Positions 40,980 to 48,259 of a stretch of 48,259 nt of DNA are shown here, in pieces. The stretch covers positions 1-48,259 of the forward strand of contig DAITBA010000024.1 of the NCBI GenBank assembly GCA_036824005.1, read 5' to 3'. This DNA comes from DAITBA01 sp036824005. Lineage in GTDB: Bacteria; Pseudomonadota; Gammaproteobacteria; Burkholderiales; Rhodocyclaceae. Within the stretch, counting starts at the first letter, position 1. The number at the start of each line of letters is the position of its first letter. Both the position numbers and the translations under genes were made by a program. Below the pieces are notes generated by a model. That model did no database searches. It was not told the origin of the DNA and saw only the letters and a program-made list of their open reading frames with translations.

Positions 40980-41755
40980 GCATAGGCCCAGAACAGAACA
41001 CTGCCAGCGACCAAGGTGCCGGCCGGACGGGCGCGATAGCCGGTGAAATCGGCGAGGAAGCGGCCCAGTCCCTGGCCATCGGACAGTAACCCGGACATAT
41101 CCCACGCCGGATCGAGCAAGGGCGGCAGCCACTCCAACGCGATCATGCGGTCGATGCCATTGGCAAGCAGGGCGTTGGCGATCAGCAGCAGCATGATTTC
41201 GCTGACCAGGAACACCGTGCGGTAGTCGAGGAGCCTGGCGCCGCGCGCCACCGCGCCGGCCGTTGCCACGGCGAGAAGGAGACCGGACGCAGCGGCGGCC
41301 AGCATTCCTGCGAGTGCGCCGCCCGTTGCTTCAAGGCCGAGACCGTAGAGAAAAATCACCGTTTCCGCGCCTTCGCGCGCTACCGCCAGCGCGGTGATGG
41401 CAGCGATGCCCCAGGCGCCGGAATTCTTCTCGGCCTGGGCTTCGAGCTCACGTTTCATATGCCGGCCGTGGCGGTGCATCCAAAGCACCATTTGCAGGAT
41501 CAAGCCGGCGGCGAAGAGCGCCATGGCGAGCTGGAATTTTTCCAGCGCTGCGCCGGCGAATTCGCTCTGAATTGCATAGGTCGCGTAGCCGAGGGCCAAT
41601 GCCAGACCCAGCCCTACGCCGGTGCCACCCCACACGCCGCGCTTGAGCGAGGACTGTCGGGCGCCCGGCTGGCGTGCAATCCACGATAGGAGCACGCCGA
41701 TGACCAGCATGGCTTCGAGGCTTTCGCGCCATACGATGACGAGGGCGTTGAGCAT
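40961..41755 (-). CDS. FTR1 family iron permease (FtrC/EfeU-like)
   Basis: A 264-residue inner-membrane iron permease with seven helices. The two REXXE iron motifs are RESLE at residues 10-14 and REGAE in AVAREGAETVIF. ALAVAREGAETVIFLYGL is the hallmark of the family. It moves ferrous or ferric iron with a cupredoxin, P19 protein or peroxidase partner. A cupredoxin gene lies 9 bases upstream; the P19 and polyferredoxin partners lie farther up in the same direction. AGGAGG precedes the ATG. Confidence 0.93.
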   Translation of the reverse strand: MLNALVIVWRESLEAMLVIGVLLSWIARQPGARQSSLKRGVWGGTGVGLGLALALGYATYAIQSEFAGAALEKFQLAMALFAAGLILQMVLWMHRHGRHMKRELEAQAEKNSGAWGIAAITALAVAREGAETVIFLYGLGLEATGGALAGMLAAAASGLLLAVATAGAVARGARLLDYRTVFLVSEIMLLLIANALLANGIDRMIALEWLPPLLDPAWDMSGLLSDGQGLGRFLADFTGYRARPAGTLVAGSVLFWAYAWWRLR

Positions 41756-41764
41756 GATAGCCTC

Positions 41765-42112
41765 CTACTTGGCGATGACTTTCATCTTGCCCGTGTCCAT
41801 ATGGAACTCGTCGATGAACTCGTATTCGCCCGGTTTGAGCTTCGGCAGGACGACGAAGGAACTGGCCCCCGGCGCGAGTACTTTCTCGACGCGCATGTCG
41901 AGATTTTCGAACTCGATCGGACCCTTCCCCTGATTTTTAATGACCAGCTTGACGCGCTGACCGGCGGGTACTTCCAGACGCTCGGGGTACAACCGACCTT
42001 CTTTGGCAATGACCTCGAAGCTCGGCAGTTCCTGCGCACGGCTGTTCGCAGTCCAACCGAATGCGAGCAAGAGCGCAGCGACAAGCATGAGGCGAGACAA
42101 GACGGAACCCAT
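41765..42112 (-). CDS. cupredoxin-like iron-uptake protein (FtrB-like), copy 1
   Basis: A 115-residue periplasmic protein with a signal peptide (LMLVAALLLAFGWTANSRAQ) and one cupredoxin fold (LPSFEVIAKEGRLYPERLEVPAG, VKLVIKNQGKGPIEFEN, FVVLPKLKPGEYEFIDEF). There is no cysteine in the mature part, so it cannot form a normal type 1 copper site; Met and His residues could still bind copper. In FtrABCD systems the cupredoxin oxidises ferrous iron for the permease. It is about 60% identical by eye to the copy at 46120. GAGGGG precedes the ATG. Confidence 0.85.
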   Translation of the reverse strand: MGSVLSRLMLVAALLLAFGWTANSRAQELPSFEVIAKEGRLYPERLEVPAGQRVKLVIKNQGKGPIEFENLDMRVEKVLAPGASSFVVLPKLKPGEYEFIDEFHMDTGKMKVIAK

Positions 42113-42124
42113 GGCATACCCCTC

Positions 42125-42166
42125 TCAGAAGCTGATCTTGGCGCGCATGCCAGCCACCTTGATGCG
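42125..42166 (-). pseudogene. remnant of a porin C-terminus
   Basis: Between exbD and the cupredoxin gene the minus strand reads RIKVAGMRAKISF followed by TGA. This matches the last residues of the porin at 46467 (VKIVGLRAKVGF), including the terminal Phe. In that locus the porin also precedes a cupredoxin gene directly. So the end of a second porin gene is left here, cut off upstream by exbD. Confidence 0.7.
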
Positions 42167-42171
42167 CAGCC

Positions 42172-42591
42172 TCATTGCGAAGCCGGGTTGGTGACGAACC
42201 CGATGCGCGTCAGACCGCGTCGCGCCGCCTCAGACATCAGTTGCGCCACCCTCTCGTAGGCCGTGCTGCGCTCGGCGCGGATGTGCAGTTCGGGTTGGGG
42301 CTGTAGCGCCGCGGCGGCGGCGAAGCGCTCGGCCAGCGCGTTCGCATCGACCGGCTCGCCGTTCCAGAACACTTGGCCGCCCTCGTCCAATGCCAGCTGC
42401 ACGTTTTCCGGCTTGGTGAGGTTGACCGAAGAACTGGCGCGCGGCAGGTCTACCTTGACGGCGTGGGTCAGCAGCGGCGCGGTGACGATGAAGATCACCA
42501 GCAGTACCAGCATGACGTCGATCAGCGGAATCATGTTGATCTCGGCCAGCGGCGCGTTGTCGTCGCCGGCATCCAGGCTTCCGAAGGCCAT
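42172..42591 (-). CDS. exbD: biopolymer transport protein ExbD
   Basis: A 139-residue protein with an N-terminal membrane helix (INMIPLIDVMLVLLVIFIVTAP) carrying the conserved Asp in PLIDVMLVL needed for proton flow, and a periplasmic domain (LHIRAERSTAYERVAQLMSEA, RIGFVTNP). It forms the TonB motor with ExbB and TonB, encoded just upstream. GAGAAGAACCC precedes the start. Its stop is 5 bases from the porin remnant, which suggests that the tonB-exbB-exbD block was inserted there. Confidence 0.93.
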   Translation of the reverse strand: MAFGSLDAGDDNAPLAEINMIPLIDVMLVLLVIFIVTAPLLTHAVKVDLPRASSSVNLTKPENVQLALDEGGQVFWNGEPVDANALAERFAAAAALQPQPELHIRAERSTAYERVAQLMSEAARRGLTRIGFVTNPASQ

Positions 42592-42606
42592 GGGTTCTTC
42601 TCCTGT

Positions 42607-43422
42607 TCAGCGCATCGCCAGGCCGGGGTGGGAGGGCGTCGGGTCCTCGCCCTCGGTCAGCCCATGGGCGCGCGCCAGCGCGATCACCTTGTCGCTGGTG
42701 GAACGGGCGTCGGCGCGCATCGGAGACGCCTTGGTGCCCGTGGCCAGGAAGTTGAAGACGTCATAGCCGAAAGAGTTGAGCTTGGCCAGCGTGTTGCGAT
42801 TGGCGCGGGCGAAGGCGTTGTAGGCGATGGCTGCGGGGATGGCCACGGCCAGCCCGACGCCTGTCATGATCAGCGCCTCGCCCACGGGCCCGGCCACCTT
42901 GTCGAGCGTGCCTTGGCCGGATAAGCCGATGGCCAGCAACGCGTGGTAGATGCCCCAGACCGTTCCGAACAGTCCGACGAAGGGTGCCGAGGATGCCACG
43001 GTAGCGAGGAAGGTCAGGCCGAATTCGAGGCGTGTCTTGTCTTCCTCGATGGCGCGCTTGAGCGCCCGGGTAAGGATCTCGTCCGGCGCGCCGGCGTCGA
43101 TCAGGCTGGCGGCTCTGCCTTGACCTTCGCCGCGATAGCGGTTGATTTGCTCGATGGCGGTGAAGCCGTGGTGGACGAGATGGGAAAACGGCTCGTTGGT
43201 GCCGCGCTCGCGGATGTTCTTGGCCACGGCTTCCAGGGTCGGCGCCTCCCAGAAGGCGGCCAAGAAGGCGTGGCTGCGCCGGCCCATCCACCAGTATTGC
43301 AGCCCCTTGACGACGATCAGATACCAGCATCCGACCGAGGCGAGCAGCAGGAATCCGAGGACGAAGCGGGCGACACCGTCGGCCTGGGCAAGGAAGTGGG
43401 CGAAACCGAGGGATTCGTTCAT
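42607..43422 (-). CDS. exbB: MotA/TolQ/ExbB family proton channel protein
   Basis: A 271-residue protein, longer than E. coli ExbB, with three membrane helices (VLGFLLLASVGCWYLIVV, FLATVASSAPFVGLFGTVWGIYHALLAI and EALIMTGVGLAVAIPAAIAYNAF). These last two include the channel-lining Thr/Ser residues of the family. With ExbD and TonB it drives outer-membrane receptors. AAGGA lies before the ATG, overlapping the tonB stop codon. Confidence 0.93.
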   Translation of the reverse strand: MNESLGFAHFLAQADGVARFVLGFLLLASVGCWYLIVVKGLQYWWMGRRSHAFLAAFWEAPTLEAVAKNIRERGTNEPFSHLVHHGFTAIEQINRYRGEGQGRAASLIDAGAPDEILTRALKRAIEEDKTRLEFGLTFLATVASSAPFVGLFGTVWGIYHALLAIGLSGQGTLDKVAGPVGEALIMTGVGLAVAIPAAIAYNAFARANRNTLAKLNSFGYDVFNFLATGTKASPMRADARSTSDKVIALARAHGLTEGEDPTPSHPGLAMR

Positions 43423-43423
43423 G

Positions 43424-44113
43424 TTATTCCTTCAAGCTGAACACGATGGGAACCAGAACCCAGGCGCCGACGGCGGTTTCGTCCTGGCGCGCCGGAATGA
43501 ATTTCCATAGTTCGACGGCGCTGCGTGCCGCCTGGTCGAGGCGCTCGGAGCCGGCGCTCGTCTTGATCTCGATCTGACTCGGCCGGCCGGAGGGCTGGAC
43601 GAACACGCGCAGGACGACCCGGCCTTCCTCGCCGAGGCGGCGGGAGATGGGCGGATAGGCCGGCTTGGGGTTGTCGAGATAATCGGCGTCGAAGCGCGGT
43701 GCGGTGATGGGTGGCGGCGGCGGGGCAGGAGCCGGCTGCGCGGCCTGCACCGGCGGCAGGGGTTGCGGTTCGACGACCTGCGGCACCTCGGGCGCGGGCG
43801 CCGGCGCGGGCTGTTCGGTCGCCAGGATCTGCGTTGGCTGCATCGGCGGCACGGGCTGCGGGCGGGGCCGCACGGTCTGCGGCCGCGGCTTGGGCGGGAT
43901 GATCTCGGGCGTTTCGAGCGGCCTGGGACTTTCTTCGCTGATCACCTGCACCATCAGCGGGGCCAGAGGTGCGGGTAGAGGTACCACATCCGCCGAAACG
44001 AGCAGAGCCAGGACAGCCGCATGCAACAGCGCCGCGACCAGCAGCCCGGGGGGCGAAAACCTCGTCTGGCGGCCGTAGGCAAGATGGGGCAGGCGATCGG
44101 GTGGTGCGCTCAT
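43424..44113 (-). CDS. tonB: TonB energy-transducing protein
   Basis: A 229-residue protein with one N-terminal helix (GLLVAALLHAAVLALLVSADV, with the conserved His in the helix), a long Pro-rich spacer (PKPRPQTVRPRPQPVPPM and repeats) and a C-terminal TonB domain (NPKPAYPPISRRLGEEGRVVLRVFV, SGRPSQIEIKTSAGSERLDQAA). It passes inner-membrane proton energy to the TonB-dependent receptors, three of which are in this window. It is followed directly by exbB. Confidence 0.93.
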   Translation of the reverse strand: MSAPPDRLPHLAYGRQTRFSPPGLLVAALLHAAVLALLVSADVVPLPAPLAPLMVQVISEESPRPLETPEIIPPKPRPQTVRPRPQPVPPMQPTQILATEQPAPAPAPEVPQVVEPQPLPPVQAAQPAPAPPPPPITAPRFDADYLDNPKPAYPPISRRLGEEGRVVLRVFVQPSGRPSQIEIKTSAGSERLDQAARSAVELWKFIPARQDETAVGAWVLVPIVFSLKE

Positions 44114-44163
44114 GGATGGTCTGTGGTCTGGAGGCAGTCCGGATGAGGGTGGTGCGCCCGGGC

Positions 44164-44424
44164 TTAGATCCTGGCGGCGCCGCCGTGCGCCGCTGCCTGC
44201 CCCTGGGCGTCGAGTATCGCCTCACATAACTCGGCGCAGCGCCGCGCCAGGCCGGCATCGGCGCCCGGATCGGCGACGAGCCGGTCGACCAGCAGCAACG
44301 CGATTTCCGCCGAGCACGGACGCCCGGTCCGCAGGTAGCACGTCAGATGATCCATCACTGCGCAAAGCAGTACCGAAGGAGCCGATTCCTTCACGGATAC
44401 GTTTGGGCCGGTAAGTGTCGCCAT
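44164..44424 (-). CDS. small helical protein between hemP and tonB
   Basis: An 86-residue protein of unknown function. It has two helical stretches (SVLLCAVMDHLTCYLRTG and SAEIALLLVDRLV, LARRCAELCEAI) with five cysteines. It weakly resembles the 79-residue protein at 26292. GGAG lies 8 bases before the ATG. The place between hemP and tonB suggests an iron-regulated helper. It does not match a family I know. Confidence 0.7.
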   Translation of the reverse strand: MATLTGPNVSVKESAPSVLLCAVMDHLTCYLRTGRPCSAEIALLLVDRLVADPGADAGLARRCAELCEAILDAQGQAAAHGGAARI

Positions 44425-44480
44425 GTTTTTCTCCAGTCGATCGGCCAGGTTTCCCATGTGGGCACCCGCGCCACCACCTG

Positions 44481-44684
44481 CTACTTGGTCAGGATCAGCT
44501 TTCCCTGTTTCGTCACCCGAAGCCGGTAGAGCTCGCCGTTGTGCACGATGTAGGCGAGGCTGCCGCCTTGCAGCAGCGCTTGGCTGTCTATCGTCACTGC
44601 TGATGACGGTTGTGCTTCCCGCGTCTGGGCCGTTGCACCGCTTGCATCGTTGCCGTCTGGGGGAACGGGCCGCGGTTTGTTCAT
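44481..44684 (-). CDS. hemP: hemin uptake protein HemP/HmuP
   Basis: A 67-residue protein with the HemP signature near its end: IDSQALLQGGSLAYIVHNGELYRLRVTKQGKLILTK. HemP/HmuP is a small regulator needed for expression of heme receptor genes in several Alpha- and Betaproteobacteria. Its N-terminal 30 residues are polar and probably disordered. It follows the polyferredoxin gene by 8 bases and lies in the iron operon instead of beside the heme receptor at 23976. Confidence 0.92.
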   Translation of the reverse strand: MNKPRPVPPDGNDASGATAQTREAQPSSAVTIDSQALLQGGSLAYIVHNGELYRLRVTKQGKLILTK

Positions 44685-44692
44685 CCGCGCTC

Positions 44693-46123
44693 CTACCAAA
44701 CGAAAAACTGCAGGTACCACGCGCCCAGCGGCGCCGCGGCGGCCACCGCAGTGCAGGCGACGGCGCCGATGCGTCGGCCCTGCGTGGTGCCGGCACCCAT
44801 GCGCCAGACGAGCCAGGTGCTCCACGCGGCCGCGAGCGCGAGCAGCACCATGCGCGCCAGATTCGCTCCGGGTACCACGATACGCTCGGCGGCGAGTTGG
44901 GTCGTGGTGAGCAGGGACAAGCCGACGAAGGCGGAGAATCCGCCCAGGGGCACCAGGGCTAGGGTGGGGCGCCAAGGCTGCATCGCCAGGCTGTGGGCGG
45001 CCAAGGCAATCCAGCCCCGGATCCAGCCGCCGATCGTCAGCGTGACGGCGCCGATGTACGCGAGCAGAGCGCCGCCATCGAGCCAGGTGAACATGTCGTT
45101 CGCCTCGGGATAGTGGGTGAGCAGCCACCAATGGCCGGGACGTTCCAGCGGCCAGAAGATCTCTCGCTCCACGAGCCATTCGGCGGCGGCTTGCTTGAGG
45201 CTGACGAACCATGGCGAGGCGGTCCATTGAAAAGCGCCTAGTGCGACGCCCAGCAGTCCCCACACCAGAAGCCGCGCCAGCCAGCGCTCGCGCGCCTGGG
45301 CGACGGCGGCAAAGCGCGAGGCGCTCGGCAGCGCCAGGACCTCGGCGCCCGGCGCCCGCAGGGCGAGCGTCACCGCACCGCGGTGGCCGGCGCAGCGGCC
45401 GCACATGTGGCAAGACGAGGCGCTGTCCATGCGCCGGATGTCAATCAGGGGCGCGCAATTGACCAGATGGGTCGCGCTGGAGCGCTCGCCCGGCAGCGCC
45501 GCATCCCAGCGATCGAGATCGACGCGGAAGTGCACCGGCGCCACCTTTGCCAGCAGGGCGAAGACGCCGGAGACTGGACACAGGTGGCGGCACCACACCC
45601 GCTTGTCGCGCCCGTATGCCAGACCCACGGCGACGGCGGCGACGGTGGAGCCGCCGAGGATGAGCAGTGCAGGCTTGGGGTACTCGTAGACGCTCACCAT
45701 CTGGCCGAACACCGTGGTGCACACGAAGGCCACGAAGGGCCAGCCGGCCCATTTCATCCAGCGCGGGATGCCACGACCCAGCCCGTGGCGCGAGACCCAT
45801 TCGGTGAGCGCGCCTTCCGGGCACAGTAGCCCACACCAGACCCGCCCCAGCGCCATGATGGACAGGATGACGAAGGGCCACCAGATGCCCCAGAACGCGA
45901 ACTGGGCGAAGCGGGTGAGGTCGCTCAGGATGGTGGCGCTCTCCGGCGGCAGCGGCAGGAAGGCCGGCGCGCCCACCAGCACGGTGTAGATGACCACCAC
46001 GGTCCATTGCAGGCCGAGGATCGCGCCGCGGTGCCGGCGCAACAGCAATCCCAGCCGCGCAGGCCATTCGGGCCGGCGCAGGGGCGCATCGGATGCCGGG
46101 ATCGCGTGGAACATGGGGTTCAC
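44693..46123 (-). CDS. polytopic 4Fe-4S ferredoxin-type protein (FtrD/NapH-like)
   Basis: A 476-residue inner-membrane protein with about nine or ten helices. Two NapH-type motifs RVWCGLLCPEG and RVWCRHLCPVSG are followed by CHMCGRC, which together could carry iron-sulfur clusters. FtrD of the Bordetella FtrABCD ferrous iron system is of this type and is thought to take electrons from iron oxidation. Here it lacks a neighbouring FtrC; the FTR1 gene lies 3 kb downstream. GTG at 46123 overlaps the cupredoxin stop (GTGA) and has GAGG upstream; ATG at 46114 is an alternative. Confidence 0.85.
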   Translation of the reverse strand: MNPMFHAIPASDAPLRRPEWPARLGLLLRRHRGAILGLQWTVVVIYTVLVGAPAFLPLPPESATILSDLTRFAQFAFWGIWWPFVILSIMALGRVWCGLLCPEGALTEWVSRHGLGRGIPRWMKWAGWPFVAFVCTTVFGQMVSVYEYPKPALLILGGSTVAAVAVGLAYGRDKRVWCRHLCPVSGVFALLAKVAPVHFRVDLDRWDAALPGERSSATHLVNCAPLIDIRRMDSASSCHMCGRCAGHRGAVTLALRAPGAEVLALPSASRFAAVAQARERWLARLLVWGLLGVALGAFQWTASPWFVSLKQAAAEWLVEREIFWPLERPGHWWLLTHYPEANDMFTWLDGGALLAYIGAVTLTIGGWIRGWIALAAHSLAMQPWRPTLALVPLGGFSAFVGLSLLTTTQLAAERIVVPGANLARMVLLALAAAWSTWLVWRMGAGTTQGRRIGAVACTAVAAAAPLGAWYLQFFVW

Positions 46124-46467
46124 TTCGCCTCGATGACCAGTACGCCCGTCACGGGGTTGAATTCGTCCACGAACTCGTGCTCGCCCGGTTTGAGCGGCGG
46201 CAGGACGACGAAGGATGTCGCACCGGCCGAGAGCACCTTTTCCACGCGCAGCTCGTCGTTCTCGAACTCGAGCGGACCCGGTCCTTCGTTCTTCAGTACC
46301 AGCTTGATCCGGGCGCCGGTGGCCACCTCCAGGCGCTCGGGGCTGAACCGTCCATCCCGGACGACGATTTCGAAGGTCGGCAGCCCCTGGGCCGGCGCGC
46401 CGCCGGCCATGCCGGCGAGCAGAACGAACATCGGCAGGCGGCGCATTACACGCATGGCGCGACTCAT
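46120..46467 (-). CDS. cupredoxin-like iron-uptake protein (FtrB-like), copy 2
   Basis: A 115-residue periplasmic protein with a signal peptide (LPMFVLLAGMAGGAPAQG) and a cupredoxin fold (LPTFEIVVRDGRFSPERLEV, IKLVLKNEGPGPLEFEN, FVVLPPLKPGEHEFVDEF). As in copy 1 there is no cysteine in the mature protein; the His and Met set differs (GEHEF here, FHMD in copy 1). Its start overlaps the porin stop and its stop overlaps the start of the polyferredoxin gene. Confidence 0.85.
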   Translation of the reverse strand: MSRAMRVMRRLPMFVLLAGMAGGAPAQGLPTFEIVVRDGRFSPERLEVATGARIKLVLKNEGPGPLEFENDELRVEKVLSAGATSFVVLPPLKPGEHEFVDEFNPVTGVLVIEAK

Positions 46468-48023
46468 CAGAACCCGACCTTGGCGCGCAGTCCGACGATC
46501 TTGACTGTCGGGGCCGAGCCGTCGCCGCCGGCGCGCTGGATCAATTGGAAGTCAGGACTCAGATCCAGCCGGCTGTTGACCCGGAAGCGGTAATAGATCT
46601 CGGCGATGCGCTCCGAACCGGAAGCTGCATAGCCCAGCAGATCCGGCACGCCGTCGCCGTCGGCATCGACTGCACTGGCGTCGCGGTAAGCCTGGCTGGT
46701 GCGCAGCAGCCCCCCGGCAATACCGATGGCATCGGCGGCACGGCCCCAGTAGCTGCCGGCGAACTCGGCGCCCAGGGTGAGTGCGCGGTCGAAGCTGGTC
46801 CGTCCGGTCATGCGGTGGCCGTAGCGGGCGAACGCGGTGACCCCGTCGCCCAGGCGCTGGTCGGCGGAAATTCCCCAGCCGGCGTGCCGGGCAATGTCGC
46901 CCGGGGCGCTGTCGAAGTTGCCGGTGCGGCCATTGCGCCAGGCGTAGAGCCGATAGTTGCCGGCCAGCCCGCCGAAGAAGCGGCGCGACGTTTCGAGCTG
47001 GGCGATGACGAACGGCTCCGACAGCGAACCGGAGAAGTTGGCGCCCGGGCCGGAGCCGAACACACCCAGCGAGACGCCCCAGCTTTCCGGCCTGGCCTGT
47101 TCGCTGATGTATGCCATGCGGATGCCTGGAGTGAATCCGTAGGCATCGACGCCGATGTCACCGCCGGAGTCGAGCAGCGGATTGTGCACGAAGGCGTTGT
47201 TGAGGAAGCGCACCGATTCGTCGTCGGCCGCGGCGTTCTGATCGAAGAAGATGAAGGGATCGATCTTGCCGAAGTTGAGTTCGACCCGCTCCCGGGAGTG
47301 GGGCTTGTGGCCGTCGAGCGGCAGGGGGATGTCCAACTGGTACCAGGCCTGGGCCAGAATGCCGAACGAAGAATCGGGATCGCTGACCCCGGTGACCTGG
47401 AACGCCGTGGTATTCGGCGTGCTGGTATAGGTGGGACGCAGGCCGACGCCGTTGCCCTGGCCGAAACGGAAGTGGGTGAAGATCTTGCCCTCCATGTTGC
47501 CCATTTCCCCGCCGGGGAGCGTCACCGACACGTCGCCGCGGTAATTGGCGCGGGATTCGCGCACGCCGGTGCCGGCGCCTTCGCGGTTGACCTTCTGCAC
47601 CACGCCCGTGAGGCTGGCGCCCACGGTGATGCCTTCCAGTGCCTCGATCTGGCGCGCCTGTTTCTGGATGTTGAGGGTCTGGAACTCGACCGCCTTCAGC
47701 CGCGTCACCAGTTCGGGTTCCTTCTCGCTGATGCGCTCCGACTCCAGGGCTTTCTCCGTCTTGGCGCTGGCCTCTTCCAGCGCTCTGACGCGTTGCTGAA
47801 GGTCCGCGGCGGGTGCCCCGGCCGGGCGCTCTTCGAGCCGTTTTTCCAGCTCCTGGTTGCGCGCCTCGAGCTTTTCGACGCGATCGGCGAGCCGCCGCAG
47901 CTCCTTTAGCAGGGCATCGTTGTCCGCGGCCGCGGCCGCGTGGGTGAAGCCGGCCAGGGACAGCGCCAGAGCGAGCGGTGTCAGGCGGCCGAGATTCGGC
48001 CGCTTCGTGGTTGCCGCGTGCAT
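46467..48023 (-). CDS. coiled-coil porin (OprB/DcaP-like) of the iron operon
   Basis: A 518-residue outer-membrane protein: signal peptide (LALALSLAGFTHAAAAA), a coiled coil at residues about 35-125 (LLKELRRLADRVEKLEARN, LVTRLKAVEFQTLN), then a beta-barrel starting around GITVGASLTG and ending VKIVGLRAKVGF with a terminal Phe. A short Ca-binding-like loop (DADGDGVPDLLG) lies near residue 470. It is probably the outer-membrane route for iron or a chelate without TonB. It lies 1 base after the P19 gene stop, and a remnant of a close relative is at 42125. Confidence 0.8.
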   Translation of the reverse strand: MHAATTKRPNLGRLTPLALALSLAGFTHAAAAADNDALLKELRRLADRVEKLEARNQELEKRLEERPAGAPAADLQQRVRALEEASAKTEKALESERISEKEPELVTRLKAVEFQTLNIQKQARQIEALEGITVGASLTGVVQKVNREGAGTGVRESRANYRGDVSVTLPGGEMGNMEGKIFTHFRFGQGNGVGLRPTYTSTPNTTAFQVTGVSDPDSSFGILAQAWYQLDIPLPLDGHKPHSRERVELNFGKIDPFIFFDQNAAADDESVRFLNNAFVHNPLLDSGGDIGVDAYGFTPGIRMAYISEQARPESWGVSLGVFGSGPGANFSGSLSEPFVIAQLETSRRFFGGLAGNYRLYAWRNGRTGNFDSAPGDIARHAGWGISADQRLGDGVTAFARYGHRMTGRTSFDRALTLGAEFAGSYWGRAADAIGIAGGLLRTSQAYRDASAVDADGDGVPDLLGYAASGSERIAEIYYRFRVNSRLDLSPDFQLIQRAGGDGSAPTVKIVGLRAKVGF

Positions 48024-48024
48024 C

Positions 48025-48259
48025 TCAGTACCCGCCCTTCTTGCCGACGCCGGCGAAGGTGAATTCGTATTCGACCTCGAAGGGTTTGAACCACGGCCGC
48101 ACGCCGGTGGCGCGATCGGTATGACGGCCGAAGTGGGCGTGCTTGTTCGCGCTCGGTGGGGCGATCATGAACTTGAGCTTGTACTTGCCCGGACCCTGAA
48201 GCTTGACGTTGAACCTGTAGAAAAACCTCGAAGATTGGCTAGAATGGTTGTATAGGGTT
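48025..48259 (-). CDS. P19/Tp34-type periplasmic iron-binding protein (partial)
   Basis: The last 77 residues of a Tp34-family protein, cut by the window edge. YKLKFMIAPPSANKHAHFGRHTD, then GVRPWFKPFEVEYEFTFAGVGKKGGY is the conserved C-terminus of P19/FetP/FtrA proteins. Histidines of HAHFGRHTD are part of the metal site. The protein binds ferrous iron, or copper and iron, in the periplasm and feeds an FTR1 permease. It is the first visible gene of the 11-kb minus-strand run; promoter and signal peptide lie outside the window. Confidence 0.88.
   Translation of the reverse strand, partial: TLYNHSSQSSRFFYRFNVKLQGPGKYKLKFMIAPPSANKHAHFGRHTDRATGVRPWFKPFEVEYEFTFAGVGKKGGY

Overview
The window comes from a GC-rich Gram-negative bacterium, most likely a denitrifying or facultatively anaerobic betaproteobacterium of the Rhodocyclales type (Azoarcus/Thauera-like; inferred from gene content, not from a search). 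It carries the end of a cbb3 oxidase operon, an FNR and a Dnr-like regulator, NnrS, hemerythrins, oxygen-independent HemN, and then about 30 kb of metal-acquisition genes. No tRNA, rRNA, insertion sequence or CRISPR array was seen.

Layout. 1-2504: end of ccoP, then ccoG, ccoH (FixH) and a small Cys-tailed membrane protein (cbb3 assembly). 2618-5956: universal stress protein, beta-CASP metallo-hydrolase, secreted amidohydrolase and DUF302 protein; the usp and DUF302 genes each have an FNR-type box placed exactly as in class II FNR promoters. 6248-11276: nitric-oxide/oxygen-type island (hemerythrin, DUF2249, multipass membrane protein, Dnr-like regulator, NnrS, SirB2, second hemerythrin). 11291-13537: divergent fnr and hemN sharing an FNR box. 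13642-17372: SafE-type membrane protein, copper P-type ATPase and copper chaperone.

17585-19801: TonB-dependent siderophore receptor behind a Fur-type promoter. 19812-27981 (minus strand): a Fur-type regulated heme/tetrapyrrole cluster with two near-parallel promoter copies, small proteins, two DUF2325 proteins, a HmuR-like receptor, an ABM-type monooxygenase-like protein, an ORF that joins a CobN/HmuS-like N-terminus to an ExbB/HmuU-like C-terminus, a DUF2149 protein and a DUF1513 protein. 28114-37250 (plus): a zinc operon (Fur/Zur-family regulator, ZIP transporter, CobW-type GTPase, YidD, porin, ZnuA, ZnuB without ZnuC, DUF2796, ABC ATPase, FtsX-like permease, DUF3299 lipoprotein).

37283-48259 (minus): a co-directional run for iron uptake: P19/Tp34 protein (cut by the window edge), porin, cupredoxin, polyferredoxin (FtrD-like), HemP, small protein, TonB, ExbB, ExbD, a 14-codon porin remnant, a second cupredoxin, FTR1 permease, a frame-disrupted membrane protein, a TonB-dependent receptor, a CopD-like protein and a cytochrome c'-like protein. 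It looks like a Bordetella-type FtrABCD ferrous iron system that has been duplicated, split and interrupted by tonB-exbBD.

The most unusual signals are the gap-free 110-bp twin Fur-type promoters, the CobN-ExbB joined ORF inside a DUF2325/DUF2149/DUF1513 heme cluster, and the porin relic.
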